Assembly: GCA_947456095.1 (NCBI GenBank)
Contig: CANGPX010000009.1
Span: 1 to 36,994 of the forward strand
Direction: 5' to 3'
Origin: Acidimicrobiaceae bacterium
Lineage (GTDB): Bacteria > Actinomycetota > Acidimicrobiia > Acidimicrobiales > RAAP-2
Length of the DNA: 36,994 nucleotides
How positions within the stretch are numbered: position 1 is the first letter of the stretch; the number at the start of each line of letters is the position of its first letter. Made by a program: the position numbers and the translations under genes. Under the pieces are notes generated by a model, which was not told the DNA's origin, searched no databases, and worked only from the letters and a program-made list of their open reading frames with translations. Below, piece by piece: positions 26,616 to 36,994 of the stretch.

Positions 26616-26925
26616 GCGTGGTTGGTATTCAGGCGATGGCCCAACGGCGATTTCAACGTCGCTGAGTCGTATTCTTGGCCGAATCACTCAGAGTTCGGCC
26701 AAAACCCTGACCGAGTTGATCGACCAGTGGCCAACACTTGTTGGCGAGGAAGTTTCGACGGTGTCATCACCAATCAAGGTTGAAAGCGACACCTTGACCG
26801 TACGGTGTGACCGTGCTGACTACGCCACCCACCTCAAAGTCTCCTGGCCGCAGATTCGCGCTGCGGCAACTGCGCAAGGAATTGACGCTCCCAGCGGAAT
26901 TTCTGTTGTTCTTCGGCCAAGATGA
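26608..26925 (+). CDS. DUF721 (DciA-like) protein
   Basis: LTELIDQWPTLVGEEVSTVSSPIKVESDTLTVRCDRADYATHLKVSWPQI; between recF and gyrB; GTG at 26608 overlaps the recF end. Confidence 0.88.
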   Translation: MTKRGWYSGDGPTAISTSLSRILGRITQSSAKTLTELIDQWPTLVGEEVSTVSSPIKVESDTLTVRCDRADYATHLKVSWPQIRAAATAQGIDAPSGISVVLRPR

Positions 26926-26967
26926 AGCCCGCTCGCCGAAGGTCTATCAGGTAGACTGCGAAGATAA

Positions 26968-28995
<2,028 letters not shown>

Positions 28996-29011
28996 GGAGA
29001 CCAAGGTAACT

Positions 29012-31474
29012 ATGACTACCCCACCAGAGAACCCCATCGAAGAAACCCCATCGGGTATTCAGCCGATCGAAATCCAAGAAGAGATGGAGCGCTCGTTCCT
29101 TGAGTACTCCATGTCGGTCATCGTCAGTCGGGCACTGCCCGACGTCAGAGATGGACTAAAGCCCGTCCACCGTCGCATCTTGTATTCAATGTTCGACCAG
29201 GGGCTGCGTCCTGATCGTCCACACACGAAGTGCGCCAAAGTCGTCGGTGAAGTCATGGGTACGTTCCACCCACACGGTGACACCGCCATTTACGACGCTC
29301 TCGTGCGCATGGTTCAAGAATTCTCCATGCGCCACCCGCTCATTGACGGCCACGGCAACTTCGGTGGAACTGGTCCAGACGAAGGTGCCGCAGCAATGCG
29401 TTACACCGAATGTCGCTTGGCGCCACTCGCGCTTGAGCTCATGTCGGGCATTGATGAAGAGACCATTGATTTTGGGCCCAACTACGACAACACGGATCTT
29501 GAGCCCAAGGTCTTGCCTTCTCGCTTCCCGAACTTGCTCGTCAACGGCTCACAGGGCATTGCTGTTGGTATGGCGACGAATATTCCTCCCCACAACTTGG
29601 GCGAAGTGATCGACGCAGCGCTCCACTTGTTGGCAAATCCCGGATCTACTCCAGATGACCTGATGCAGTTTGTGAAGGGTCCAGACTTTCCAACTGGTGC
29701 CCAAATTCTCGGTCGCGCCGGCATTATGGACGCGTTTCGAACTGGTCGCGGCTCCATCAAGATGCGCGCGGTTGCCGAAATTGAAGAAATCAAGGGCACA
29801 ACGCAAATTGTGGTGACGGAGTTGCCGTATCAAACCTCAGTTGAGTCAATCGAGTCGCGCATTGCCGAGCTTTCCGACAACAAAGAACTCGAGGGCATCT
29901 CCGGGCTGCTCAACTCGTCAGCTGGGAAAAAGCCGCGACTGGTCATCAAGTTAAAGCGCGACGCCAACGCCAATGTGGTGCTCAACAAGCTCTACAAGAT
30001 GACGCCGCTGCAGACGAGCTTTGGGGTCAACACCTTGGCCCTGGTCGATGGCGTCCCGCGCACGCTCAACTTGGCTCAAGCGCTCCAGCACTACCTTGAC
30101 CACCAGATTGAAGTCGTCACTCGCCGGTCAGAATTCCGACTTCGCAAAGCTGAAGCTCGAGCCCACATTGTTGAAGGCCTCATCAAGGCACTCGACATGC
30201 TCGATGCCATCATCGCGACCATTCGTGCCTCCGATGACCGCTCAGCTGCTCGCCAGGCGCTCATGGTCGAGCCCTATGAGTTCTCCGAAGAGCAGGCCAA
30301 CCACATTTTGGACATGACCCTTGGTCGCTTGACCCGACTTGGTCGAGCTGAACTCGACGAAGAGATGGAAAAGCTACGCGAGGTCATCGCCGCACTTCAA
30401 GCCATCCTTGGCGACGATGTGAAGCTGAAAGCGGTCATTGCTGAAGAGATGTCAGCAATCAAGACGAAATTCGCCAACCCTCGCCGTTCGCAAATCATCA
30501 ACGACCCAGGCGAACTTGGTGCTGAGGACCTCATTGACGACGAAGAGATCGTCGTCACGATGACCCAAGCTGGCTACATCAAGTCCGTGTCTGCGGCGAA
30601 CTTTAAGACCCAAGGTCGCGGTGGTCGCGGGGTCGCGGGAGCAAAACTCAAAGAAGAAGACCTCGTCACCCACGTGGTCCACACCACCACACACGCGTAT
30701 CTCTTGCTGTTTTCGAACAAGGGCAAGGTCTATCGTCTGCGGGGCCACGAGGTCCCCATGAAAGAACGCCAAGCCAAGGGCACAGCTGTCGTCAACCTCA
30801 TTCCGCTCGCGGCTGGGGAATCCATCCAAGCGGTGGTCGACACGAGGGACTTCCCCGAAGAGCAGTACTTGTTGTTCGTCACGAGTCTCGGTCAAGTGAA
30901 AAAGACCCCATTCTCTGAATACGACAAGTCCCGTCGCGATGGTTTCATTGCCCTCAATCTCCGCGAGGGCGACAACCTTGTGCGCGTCGTTCGCACCAGC
31001 GGCAACGACGATCTGTTCTGCGTGACCTCACAAGGCATGACCATTCGCTTCAAGGAAGAAGATGTGCGACCAATGGGTCGCTCGGCCGGTGGAGTTCGCG
31101 GCATCAAGTTGAAGCCAGGCGACGAAGTGGTCTCCTTAGACGTTGCTGGTGATGACCTCGACATCTTGATTGTGACCAATGCTGGATTTGGGAAGCGCAC
31201 GAAGCTCGAGCGCTTCAATAGTCAAGCCCGAGGTGGCCAAGGTGTCCGTGGCATCCGCTTGACCGCGGCGCGCGGTCGAGTCGTCGCAGCGTTCATGGCC
31301 AACTTGGATGAAGAAATTCTGCTGGTCAGTTCAGGTGGAGTCATTATCCGGATGGCGGTTCGTGAAATCGCCAGCCAAGGTCGCGACGCGACCGGTGTTC
31401 GGGTCATGAACTTAGACGATGGGCAAACCGTCGCGGCAGTGACGCGCGTGGTTGCTGAAACCGAAGACGAGTAA
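29012..31474 (+). CDS. gyrA: DNA gyrase subunit A
   Basis: MERSFLEYSMSVIVSRALPDVRDGLKPVHRRILYSMF...HPHGDTAIYDALVRM; C-terminal beta-pinwheel repeats. Confidence 0.99.
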   Translation: MTTPPENPIEETPSGIQPIEIQEEMERSFLEYSMSVIVSRALPDVRDGLKPVHRRILYSMFDQGLRPDRPHTKCAKVVGEVMGTFHPHGDTAIYDALVRMVQEFSMRHPLIDGHGNFGGTGPDEGAAAMRYTECRLAPLALELMSGIDEETIDFGPNYDNTDLEPKVLPSRFPNLLVNGSQGIAVGMATNIPPHNLGEVIDAALHLLANPGSTPDDLMQFVKGPDFPTGAQILGRAGIMDAFRTGRGSIKMRAVAEIEEIKGTTQIVVTELPYQTSVESIESRIAELSDNKELEGISGLLNSSAGKKPRLVIKLKRDANANVVLNKLYKMTPLQTSFGVNTLALVDGVPRTLNLAQALQHYLDHQIEVVTRRSEFRLRKAEARAHIVEGLIKALDMLDAIIATIRASDDRSAARQALMVEPYEFSEEQANHILDMTLGRLTRLGRAELDEEMEKLREVIAALQAILGDDVKLKAVIAEEMSAIKTKFANPRRSQIINDPGELGAEDLIDDEEIVVTMTQAGYIKSVSAANFKTQGRGGRGVAGAKLKEEDLVTHVVHTTTHAYLLLFSNKGKVYRLRGHEVPMKERQAKGTAVVNLIPLAAGESIQAVVDTRDFPEEQYLLFVTSLGQVKKTPFSEYDKSRRDGFIALNLREGDNLVRVVRTSGNDDLFCVTSQGMTIRFKEEDVRPMGRSAGGVRGIKLKPGDEVVSLDVAGDDLDILIVTNAGFGKRTKLERFNSQARGGQGVRGIRLTAARGRVVAAFMANLDEEILLVSSGGVIIRMAVREIASQGRDATGVRVMNLDDGQTVAAVTRVVAETEDE

Positions 31475-32110
31475 CTACGCCGTTGCTCGGGCTCGCTCGA
31501 TCATGGTCACAAGGACGTCTGGGTCTTGGGCGCCAGAGACAGCAAATCGACCGTCAACAACAAACGTTGGCACTGCGCTGAACTCGTTGTCGCGGGCCTG
31601 TTCTTCATCAAAGCGGACTTCGTCCGCATAGGCCCCTGTCGCCAGCACTTCACGAGCTGCTTCGCCATCAAGGCCAATGTCGGTGGCGCAAGCAACGAGG
31701 GTGTCATAGTCACTCATGAGTTGACCCTGTTCGAAGTAGGCGCGGAAAAGCCGTTCTTTCATGGCATCGCCGAGCCCACAAGTGTTGGCGAAGTGGATCA
31801 GGCGATGGGCGTCAAAGGTGTTGCCTGACTGCAAGTTGCTCAAGTCATAGCTGAGGCCAAAACTCCTTGCCGTCTCGGTGATGCGGGCCTGGGTGGCAGC
31901 GACTTGTTCCATGGTCATGTGGTATTTCTTGGCCAAGAGTTCATCCATTGGCAGATCCCGCTTTGCTGGCGCACCTGGGTCAAGTTCAAAACTGCGCCAG
32001 ATGACCGTCACGTCTTGAGGGTCGCCGAGGCGTGAGAGGGCAGTTTCGAGTGAGCGCTTGCCGATGTAACACCACGGACAGGCAATGTCGGACCAAACGT
32101 GAATTTCCAT
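31475..32110 (-). CDS. DsbA/FrnE-family oxidoreductase
   Basis: MEIHVWSDIACPWCYIGKRSLETAL (CPWC), FRAYFEQGQ, FSAVPTFVVDGRFAVSGAQDP. Confidence 0.93.
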   Translation of the reverse strand: MEIHVWSDIACPWCYIGKRSLETALSRLGDPQDVTVIWRSFELDPGAPAKRDLPMDELLAKKYHMTMEQVAATQARITETARSFGLSYDLSNLQSGNTFDAHRLIHFANTCGLGDAMKERLFRAYFEQGQLMSDYDTLVACATDIGLDGEAAREVLATGAYADEVRFDEEQARDNEFSAVPTFVVDGRFAVSGAQDPDVLVTMIERARATA

Positions 32111-32183
32111 GTTGTCTCCTTAGAGCAGCTCAACTGCGGTGAGCGCCGTTCTCCCAGTGCGAACAGCCTGACAGACTGTTGTC

Positions 32184-33497
32184 ATGGCGACCTACGTCAC
32201 CGCACAAGAAGCGGTCTTGATGCTGCGCGCGCATGAAGTGATTGGGATGGGCCTTGGCCTCGGGAATCCGCCACGCTTTTTGCAGGCGCTCAACTCGCGA
32301 ACTGACTGGGAACAACTCACCTTGGGCGCCACCTTGCTCGTGAGCTCGGCCGATGTGCTGCTCCAACAACACGTTGCCATGCGTTCGGGTTTCTTTGGAC
32401 CCATTGAACGGCTCTATGCCGGACTTGGCGCGGACATCTCCTTTGTTCCAGCGGGATTTCGCCAATTCGCCGTCACCTTGCGGCGCATGGCACCGCGGGT
32501 GATGGTCGTGCATGGCCGAGTCGACCAAACAGCTGGTCAGGTGAATTTGTCGCTGCATCTTGGTGGGACGAGAGATGAGCTGTTGCTGGCGGGAAAAGAC
32601 CCAGAACGCCTGCTCATTGTTGAAGACAATCCACTGCTGCCCTTGACCCACTCCATGGAGCCGTTTACCAACACGATTCCGCTCGACCTCGTTGACGTTG
32701 TTGTTGAAGGTGGTGAGACCCCCTTTGTCCTCGTCGATGAACCAAGCACGGACGAAGACCAAGCCATTGCTGACTTGGCCGCGAGCTATGTCGTTGATGG
32801 CGCAACGCTGCAGTGCGGTATTGGCCCCATCCCAAACCTCGTGGCACTCGCGCTTTCTGCTCGTGAAGGCGGCGGATATGGCATTCACTCTGAGATGTTC
32901 ACCAACGGTCTTTTTGCTCTTCACCAAGCTGGCAAGGTGACCAATGCCAACAAGGGCGAATTTGTCGGCGCGAGTGTGACCACCTTCGCACTTGGCTCAG
33001 CCGAGATGTATGCCTGGCTGCATGAAAACCCCGAGGTCGCTTTTTTGCCAGTTGATGCAGTCAATGACCCCTCCGTTATTCGCGACAACGTGAACTTCAC
33101 GTCCATCAACGGTGCGATTTCAGTTGATGCTGTGGGCCAAATCGTGGCTGAAGCCATTGATGGTCGACAGATCTCTGGGGTTGGCGGCCATGAAGATTTC
33201 ATTCAAGGGGCTTCGATGTCTCTTGACGATGTGTCAATGGTGGTGTTGCATTCAACGGCCACCATTGGTGGAGAACTTCGCAGCCGAATCGTGCCAGCGC
33301 ACCCTGCAGGTGCGATCATTAGTACGCCGCGACATCACACGGGCATCATCATCACCGAATACGGCGCAGCAGATTTGCGCGGCCTCACCTTGGCTGAGCG
33401 CGCTCGCGCGCTGGCTGAAATTGCTCACCCAAATTTCCGAACTGGACTGCGATCTGCCGCAGCACAGTTTGGCCTCCCACGAATGGCCTTCCCATGA
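32184..33497 (+). CDS. Acetyl-CoA hydrolase/CoA-transferase family protein
   Basis: LQCGIGPIPNLVALALSAREGGGYGIHSEMFTNGLFALHQAG...ISGVGGHEDFIQGA...ITEYGAADLRGLTLAERARALAEIAHPNFR. Confidence 0.9.
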   Translation: MATYVTAQEAVLMLRAHEVIGMGLGLGNPPRFLQALNSRTDWEQLTLGATLLVSSADVLLQQHVAMRSGFFGPIERLYAGLGADISFVPAGFRQFAVTLRRMAPRVMVVHGRVDQTAGQVNLSLHLGGTRDELLLAGKDPERLLIVEDNPLLPLTHSMEPFTNTIPLDLVDVVVEGGETPFVLVDEPSTDEDQAIADLAASYVVDGATLQCGIGPIPNLVALALSAREGGGYGIHSEMFTNGLFALHQAGKVTNANKGEFVGASVTTFALGSAEMYAWLHENPEVAFLPVDAVNDPSVIRDNVNFTSINGAISVDAVGQIVAEAIDGRQISGVGGHEDFIQGASMSLDDVSMVVLHSTATIGGELRSRIVPAHPAGAIISTPRHHTGIIITEYGAADLRGLTLAERARALAEIAHPNFRTGLRSAAAQFGLPRMAFP

Positions 33498-35092
33498 TCA
33501 CCATTGAAAACCTGAACGTTGAGATCGCGGGCAGACCCATTGTTCGCGATTGCAATGTGCTGATTGGCGATTCCGACAAAGTCGGTCTCGTTGGGAAGAA
33601 CGGCGCCGGCAAGTCCACGTTGTTGTCGGTGATCCTTGGCCAGCCTGGTGCTCACATTCGCTCAACTGGGAGGATCACCTTCAGTTCGACCTATGGCTTT
33701 TTGCCCCAGGTTCCCATCGATGGTGGCCTTGGACTTGAGCCCATTGGTTTCAGCCATGTGTTATCTGCTCGCGGACTCGACGTGCTTGACGAGGAACTCA
33801 ACAAAGCTCGAACCCAGATGGCGAAGGATCCAACCGAAGAAGCCATCAATCACTTCTCCGAACTCGAAGAGCACTATCGCAATGCCGGAGGATATGAAGC
33901 TGAAGCGCAAATGGCGCGCCTCGCTGATGGACTTGGGCTCCGCCAGGACCTGCTCTTTGAAGACCTCGAGAGCCTCTCTGGTGGTCAGCGCCGACGTGTT
34001 GACCTCATTCGGATTTTGTTCCAGCAACCACAAGCCATGGTGCTCGACGAACCAACCAACCACTTGGACTTGTCGGCTAAGCGATGGTTGTTTGACGAGA
34101 TTGGCCGGTTCCCCGGATCAGTCCTCGTGATTTCTCACGACTTGGCACTCCTTGATAAGTCCATTGACAAGGTGCTCGCACTCGCCGATGGTCGCCTCGA
34201 CACCTACAAGGGCAACTACTCAACGTTTTTAGAAGCTCGCGAAACCGACATCTCCCAGCGCGAGAAGTCGAGCGCCATGGAAGAAAAAGAAATCGTTCGC
34301 CTGTCTCGCCTCGCTGACTCCATGCGAGGCCAAACAGAAAAGCGGGCAAAGACGGCCAAAGCACTTGACCGTCGTGTTGAGCGCATTGAAGCGAACCGCA
34401 CCGAAGTGAGAAAACGCGATTCCAAAGTCACGTTCAAATTGCCCGTTCCAGCTCGAGCAGGCGCGGTGCCGATGACCATTGCTGACCTGTCGGTTGTCTA
34501 CGGCGCAAAGACGATTTTAAAGCGAACCAACTTGCTCGTTGGTCGTGGCGATCGGGTGGTGGTCTTAGGAAAAAATGGTGTGGGGAAGTCTTCAATGCTT
34601 CGCTGTTTGGCTGGGGTTCAAGCCCCAACGAAGGGCTCGATTCGACTCGGTACCAACACGAGCGTTGGCTACTTCGCCCAAGAACACGAACAAATCAACC
34701 GCGAGGTCTCCGCGTTATTGAACTTAGATGACGTCATCTTGAAGACCGATGGCGAGCGCCGAGCCCTCCTTGGAAGTTTTGGCCTGACCGGCGACAAAGC
34801 CGACCAGTTGCCAGGAACCTTGTCCGGTGGAGAGCGAGCAAAACTCGGTCTCGCCATGATTGCCGCTGGTCGGAATAATTTGCTGATCTTGGACGAACCG
34901 ACCAACAATTTGGACCCTGCGTCTGTTATCGCCATTGGCGAGATGCTGGCCCGCTGGGAAGGCACACTCATCGTCGTCAGTCACGAACGAGCTTTCGTTG
35001 AAGCACTTGAGCCAACCCACGCGGTGCTGTTGCCCGACGAGTTCTATGACCTTTGGCGCGATGAGTACTTAGACGAAGTTGAGCAGCGCTAA
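33494..35092 (+). CDS. ABC-F family ATP-binding protein
   Basis: Two ABC cassettes: GLVGKNGAGKSTLL / LSGGQRRRVDLIRIL...LDEPTNHLDL and VVLGKNGVGKSSML / LSGGERAKLGLAMI...LDEPTNNLD; no TM segments. Confidence 0.95.
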   Translation: MITIENLNVEIAGRPIVRDCNVLIGDSDKVGLVGKNGAGKSTLLSVILGQPGAHIRSTGRITFSSTYGFLPQVPIDGGLGLEPIGFSHVLSARGLDVLDEELNKARTQMAKDPTEEAINHFSELEEHYRNAGGYEAEAQMARLADGLGLRQDLLFEDLESLSGGQRRRVDLIRILFQQPQAMVLDEPTNHLDLSAKRWLFDEIGRFPGSVLVISHDLALLDKSIDKVLALADGRLDTYKGNYSTFLEARETDISQREKSSAMEEKEIVRLSRLADSMRGQTEKRAKTAKALDRRVERIEANRTEVRKRDSKVTFKLPVPARAGAVPMTIADLSVVYGAKTILKRTNLLVGRGDRVVVLGKNGVGKSSMLRCLAGVQAPTKGSIRLGTNTSVGYFAQEHEQINREVSALLNLDDVILKTDGERRALLGSFGLTGDKADQLPGTLSGGERAKLGLAMIAAGRNNLLILDEPTNNLDPASVIAIGEMLARWEGTLIVVSHERAFVEALEPTHAVLLPDEFYDLWRDEYLDEVEQR

Positions 35093-35191
35093 ACAACTCG
35101 CCCTTTTCACCTGCCGCCGACTGGCGCAGATGAGGTGCAGCGTGCTCAACCACGAAGTTGAGCTTGACGTTGAAGTTGGCACCGCGTTTTG

Positions 35192-35350
35192 TCAACCACT
35201 TTTCCCCGCTGCAGCGTTGACGATGGCGTCAAAGCACTGCTGCGCTTTTGCGCTGAGGAGCGATGTGGTTGGATACTTAGCGAAGTCGAACTCGTTCAGC
35301 TGGTTGGAAGTGAACGTGGTCAAAGCCTGAGTACGAAAGAAGGAAGCCAT
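35192..35350 (-). CDS. Possible 52-aa small protein divergent from the downstream gene
   Basis: MASFFRTQALTTFTSNQLNEFDFAKYPTTSLLSAKAQQCFDAIVNAAAGKSG; minus-strand AGGAG 5 nt upstream of ATG. Confidence 0.4.
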   Translation of the reverse strand: MASFFRTQALTTFTSNQLNEFDFAKYPTTSLLSAKAQQCFDAIVNAAAGKSG

Positions 35351-36485
35351 GCACACTCCTATTTGTGACGACCTTGGAATTGAATTTCCGATCTTTGCCT
35401 TTACCCATTGTCGCGACGTGGTTGTTGCTGTGGCCAAAGCTGGTGGCTTTGGTGTGCTTGGCGCAGTTGGCTTCAGCCCCGAGCAATTAGAGATTGAGCT
35501 CAACTGGATTGACGAACACATTGGTGACCGGCCCTACGGCGTCGACATTGTGATCCCGAACAAATACGAAGGCATGGACGCCAATCTCTCGGGTGACGAC
35601 TTGGCCGAGATGCTGCGCAAGATGGTCCCGCAGGGCCACTTGGACTTTGCTCGCAATTTGCTCTTGGACCACGGTGTCCCACTTCCTGAAGCTGGAGCTG
35701 ACAACTCGCTGCAGCTTCTTGGCTGGACTGAAGCAACCGCCACCCCACAAGTCGAGATTGCCCTCAATCACCCAAAGATGACCCTCATTGCCAATGCTCT
35801 TGGCACGCCACCGGTTGAAATCATTGAGCTCATCCATGCTCGTGGCCGAAAAGTTGCAGCTCTTTGTGGATCGCCCTATCAGGCACTCAAGCACGCTGCT
35901 GCAGGCGTCGACATCATCATTGCTCAAGGTGGCGAAGGCGGAGGTCACTGTGGTGACGTTGGCTCCATTGTCTTGTGGCCACAAGTGGTGAAGGCCGTTT
36001 TCCCGCGACCAGTGCTCGCCGCTGGTGGCATTGGCAGTGGAGAGCAAATTGCCGCAGCACTCGCCCTTGGCTGCCAAGGCGCGTGGAGTGGTTCGCAGTG
36101 GCTCATGGTTGAAGAGGCCGAGAACACCCCCGTCCAACAAGCGGCCTACATCAAAGCAACGTCACGCGACACGGTGCGCAGTCGCTCCTTCACCGGCAAG
36201 CCATGTCGGATGCTGAAAAACGACTGGACCGAAGCCTGGGCCGAAGAAGGCAACCCAGAGCCACTGGGCATGCCACTGCAGTACATGGTGTCGGGAATGG
36301 CCGTGTCGGCCACGCACCGCTGGCCAGACCAGACCGTCGACGTTGCCTTCAACCCGGTTGGCCAAGTCGTTGGTCAGTTTGAAAAGGTCGAGAAGACCTC
36401 CGCGGTGATGGCGCGCTGGGTTGATGAGTACATTTCAGCCACTTCGCACTTAGATGCCTACAACGAAGCAGCATCTGCGCTGTAG
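35349..36485 (+). CDS. Nitronate monooxygenase-like (NPD family) flavoprotein
   Basis: CGSPYQALKHAAAGVDIIIAQGGEGGGHCGDVGSIVLWPQVV...PVLAAGGIGSGEQIAAALALGCQGAWSGSQWL. Confidence 0.92.
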   Translation: MHTPICDDLGIEFPIFAFTHCRDVVVAVAKAGGFGVLGAVGFSPEQLEIELNWIDEHIGDRPYGVDIVIPNKYEGMDANLSGDDLAEMLRKMVPQGHLDFARNLLLDHGVPLPEAGADNSLQLLGWTEATATPQVEIALNHPKMTLIANALGTPPVEIIELIHARGRKVAALCGSPYQALKHAAAGVDIIIAQGGEGGGHCGDVGSIVLWPQVVKAVFPRPVLAAGGIGSGEQIAAALALGCQGAWSGSQWLMVEEAENTPVQQAAYIKATSRDTVRSRSFTGKPCRMLKNDWTEAWAEEGNPEPLGMPLQYMVSGMAVSATHRWPDQTVDVAFNPVGQVVGQFEKVEKTSAVMARWVDEYISATSHLDAYNEAASAL

Positions 36486-36513
36486 GCCTCAAGCGCAAAA
36501 GCGCAAAGTGGCC

Positions 36514-36890
36514 TCAGCGGTCACCATGACCAAAGGCATCCCACGGGCCGCCTGAACTCACGAGCCCTTTGCCGACCACGCCAACCTGCTCTCGGGCTTG
36601 GTCCAAGGGCAAGTGCAAAAGTTCGCGCCAAGCAAAGTCCTGGCCCGAGAGATCTGTTTCGGTTGCTGCCCCTCGGCGCACGGCTTCGGCGAGGTGATCT
36701 GAGCGCAAATCTGACCGTGCTGGATCAAAGACGCCAATTTTTACGTCGTGATGCCATTGCACGAGGACGGCGGCAAGATAGTCAAGGCCGCCTCTGCTGA
36801 ATTTGCTGCGGTGAACAAGGCGACGTAGACCTCGCCTTCAGGGCTTGTTGGATAGCCAGCGAGCACGTGGTTGAGATCATGGGCTCCTAA
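36514..36890 (-). pseudogene. Frameshifted, 5'-truncated Coq4-like gene remnant
   Basis: Minus-strand reading gives LLGAHDLNHVLAGYPTSPEGEVYVALFTAANSAE in one frame and, after about 36790, GGLDYLAAVLVQWHHDVKIGVFDP...LAEAVRRGAATETDLSGQDFAWRELLHLPLDQAREQVGVV in another; both parts resemble Coq4 family. Upstream part ends at the IS boundary. Confidence 0.5.
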
Positions 36891-36994
36891 GAGCGTGTGT
36901 CCTATTTGGTGAGTGCGTCAGATGGCATGACCGACACCATCAAGTCGTGGCCTATTCAAGTGATCTGACCGATTCCCAGTGGGACCTCCTCAAA
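36891..36994 (+). mobile_element. Left end of IS5-like insertion sequence, truncated by window edge
   Basis: GAGCGTGTGTCCTATTTGGTGAG upstream of a transposase start, preceded by CTAA (compatible with a YTAR-type IS5 target). Confidence 0.65.
36947..36994 (+). CDS. N-terminus of IS5-family transposase, truncated by window edge
   Basis: GTG start then VAYSSDLTDSQWDLLK, matching the common 'Y(P/S)SDLTDxQW' transposase N-terminus. Confidence 0.8.
   Translation, partial: MAYSSDLTDSQWDLLK

Noticed and set aside
32130-32927. 265-aa minus-strand ORF
   Set aside because: Shadow ORF antisense to the acetyl-CoA hydrolase/transferase gene.
35079-35330. 83-aa plus-strand ORF between ABC-F and nitronate monooxygenase genes
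   Set aside because: Overlaps the ABC-F stop; no recognisable domain or ribosome-binding site.
35487-36140. 217-aa minus-strand ORF
   Set aside because: Shadow ORF antisense to the nitronate monooxygenase-like gene.
36485-36515. AGGCC...GGCCT hairpin with AAGCGCAAAAGCGCAAAG after the nitronate monooxygenase-like gene
   Set aside because: Five-bp arms and a long loop are too weak to support a terminator call.

Overview
This window is a chromosomal replication-origin region from a high-GC, actinobacterial-type genome; the gene order suggests Actinomycetota, possibly an Acidimicrobiia-like lineage (inference). The layout is dnaB-rplI-rpsR-ssb-rpsF / panB-DUF5318-like / padR-ino1 / pcnA / DUF6049-like-murJ-degV-like-small membrane protein-trxB-trxA-cwlM-like / parB-parA-GNAT-(parS cluster)-rsmG-jag(khpB)-yidC-yidD-rnpA-rpmH / dnaA-[oriC]-dnaN-recF-DUF721(dciA-like)-gyrB-gyrA. 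After gyrA comes a more variable segment: a DsbA/FrnE-like protein, an acetyl-CoA hydrolase/CoA-transferase, an ABC-F ATPase, a nitronate monooxygenase-like protein, and a damaged Coq4-like gene that ends at the left end of an IS5-like element cut by the window edge. The left edge cuts a MazF-like toxin gene. I see no convincing new multi-gene system. The observations most worth checking are: five consensus parS sites within about 1 kb, one inside a GNAT coding sequence; an acidic N-terminal extension on ParA; a CwlM-like protein that seems to lack amidase zinc ligands; a perfect palindrome upstream of padR; an array of inverted repeats between cwlM and parB; and the IS-interrupted, frameshifted Coq4-like gene. 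All family calls come from reading the translated sequence; no database search was run.
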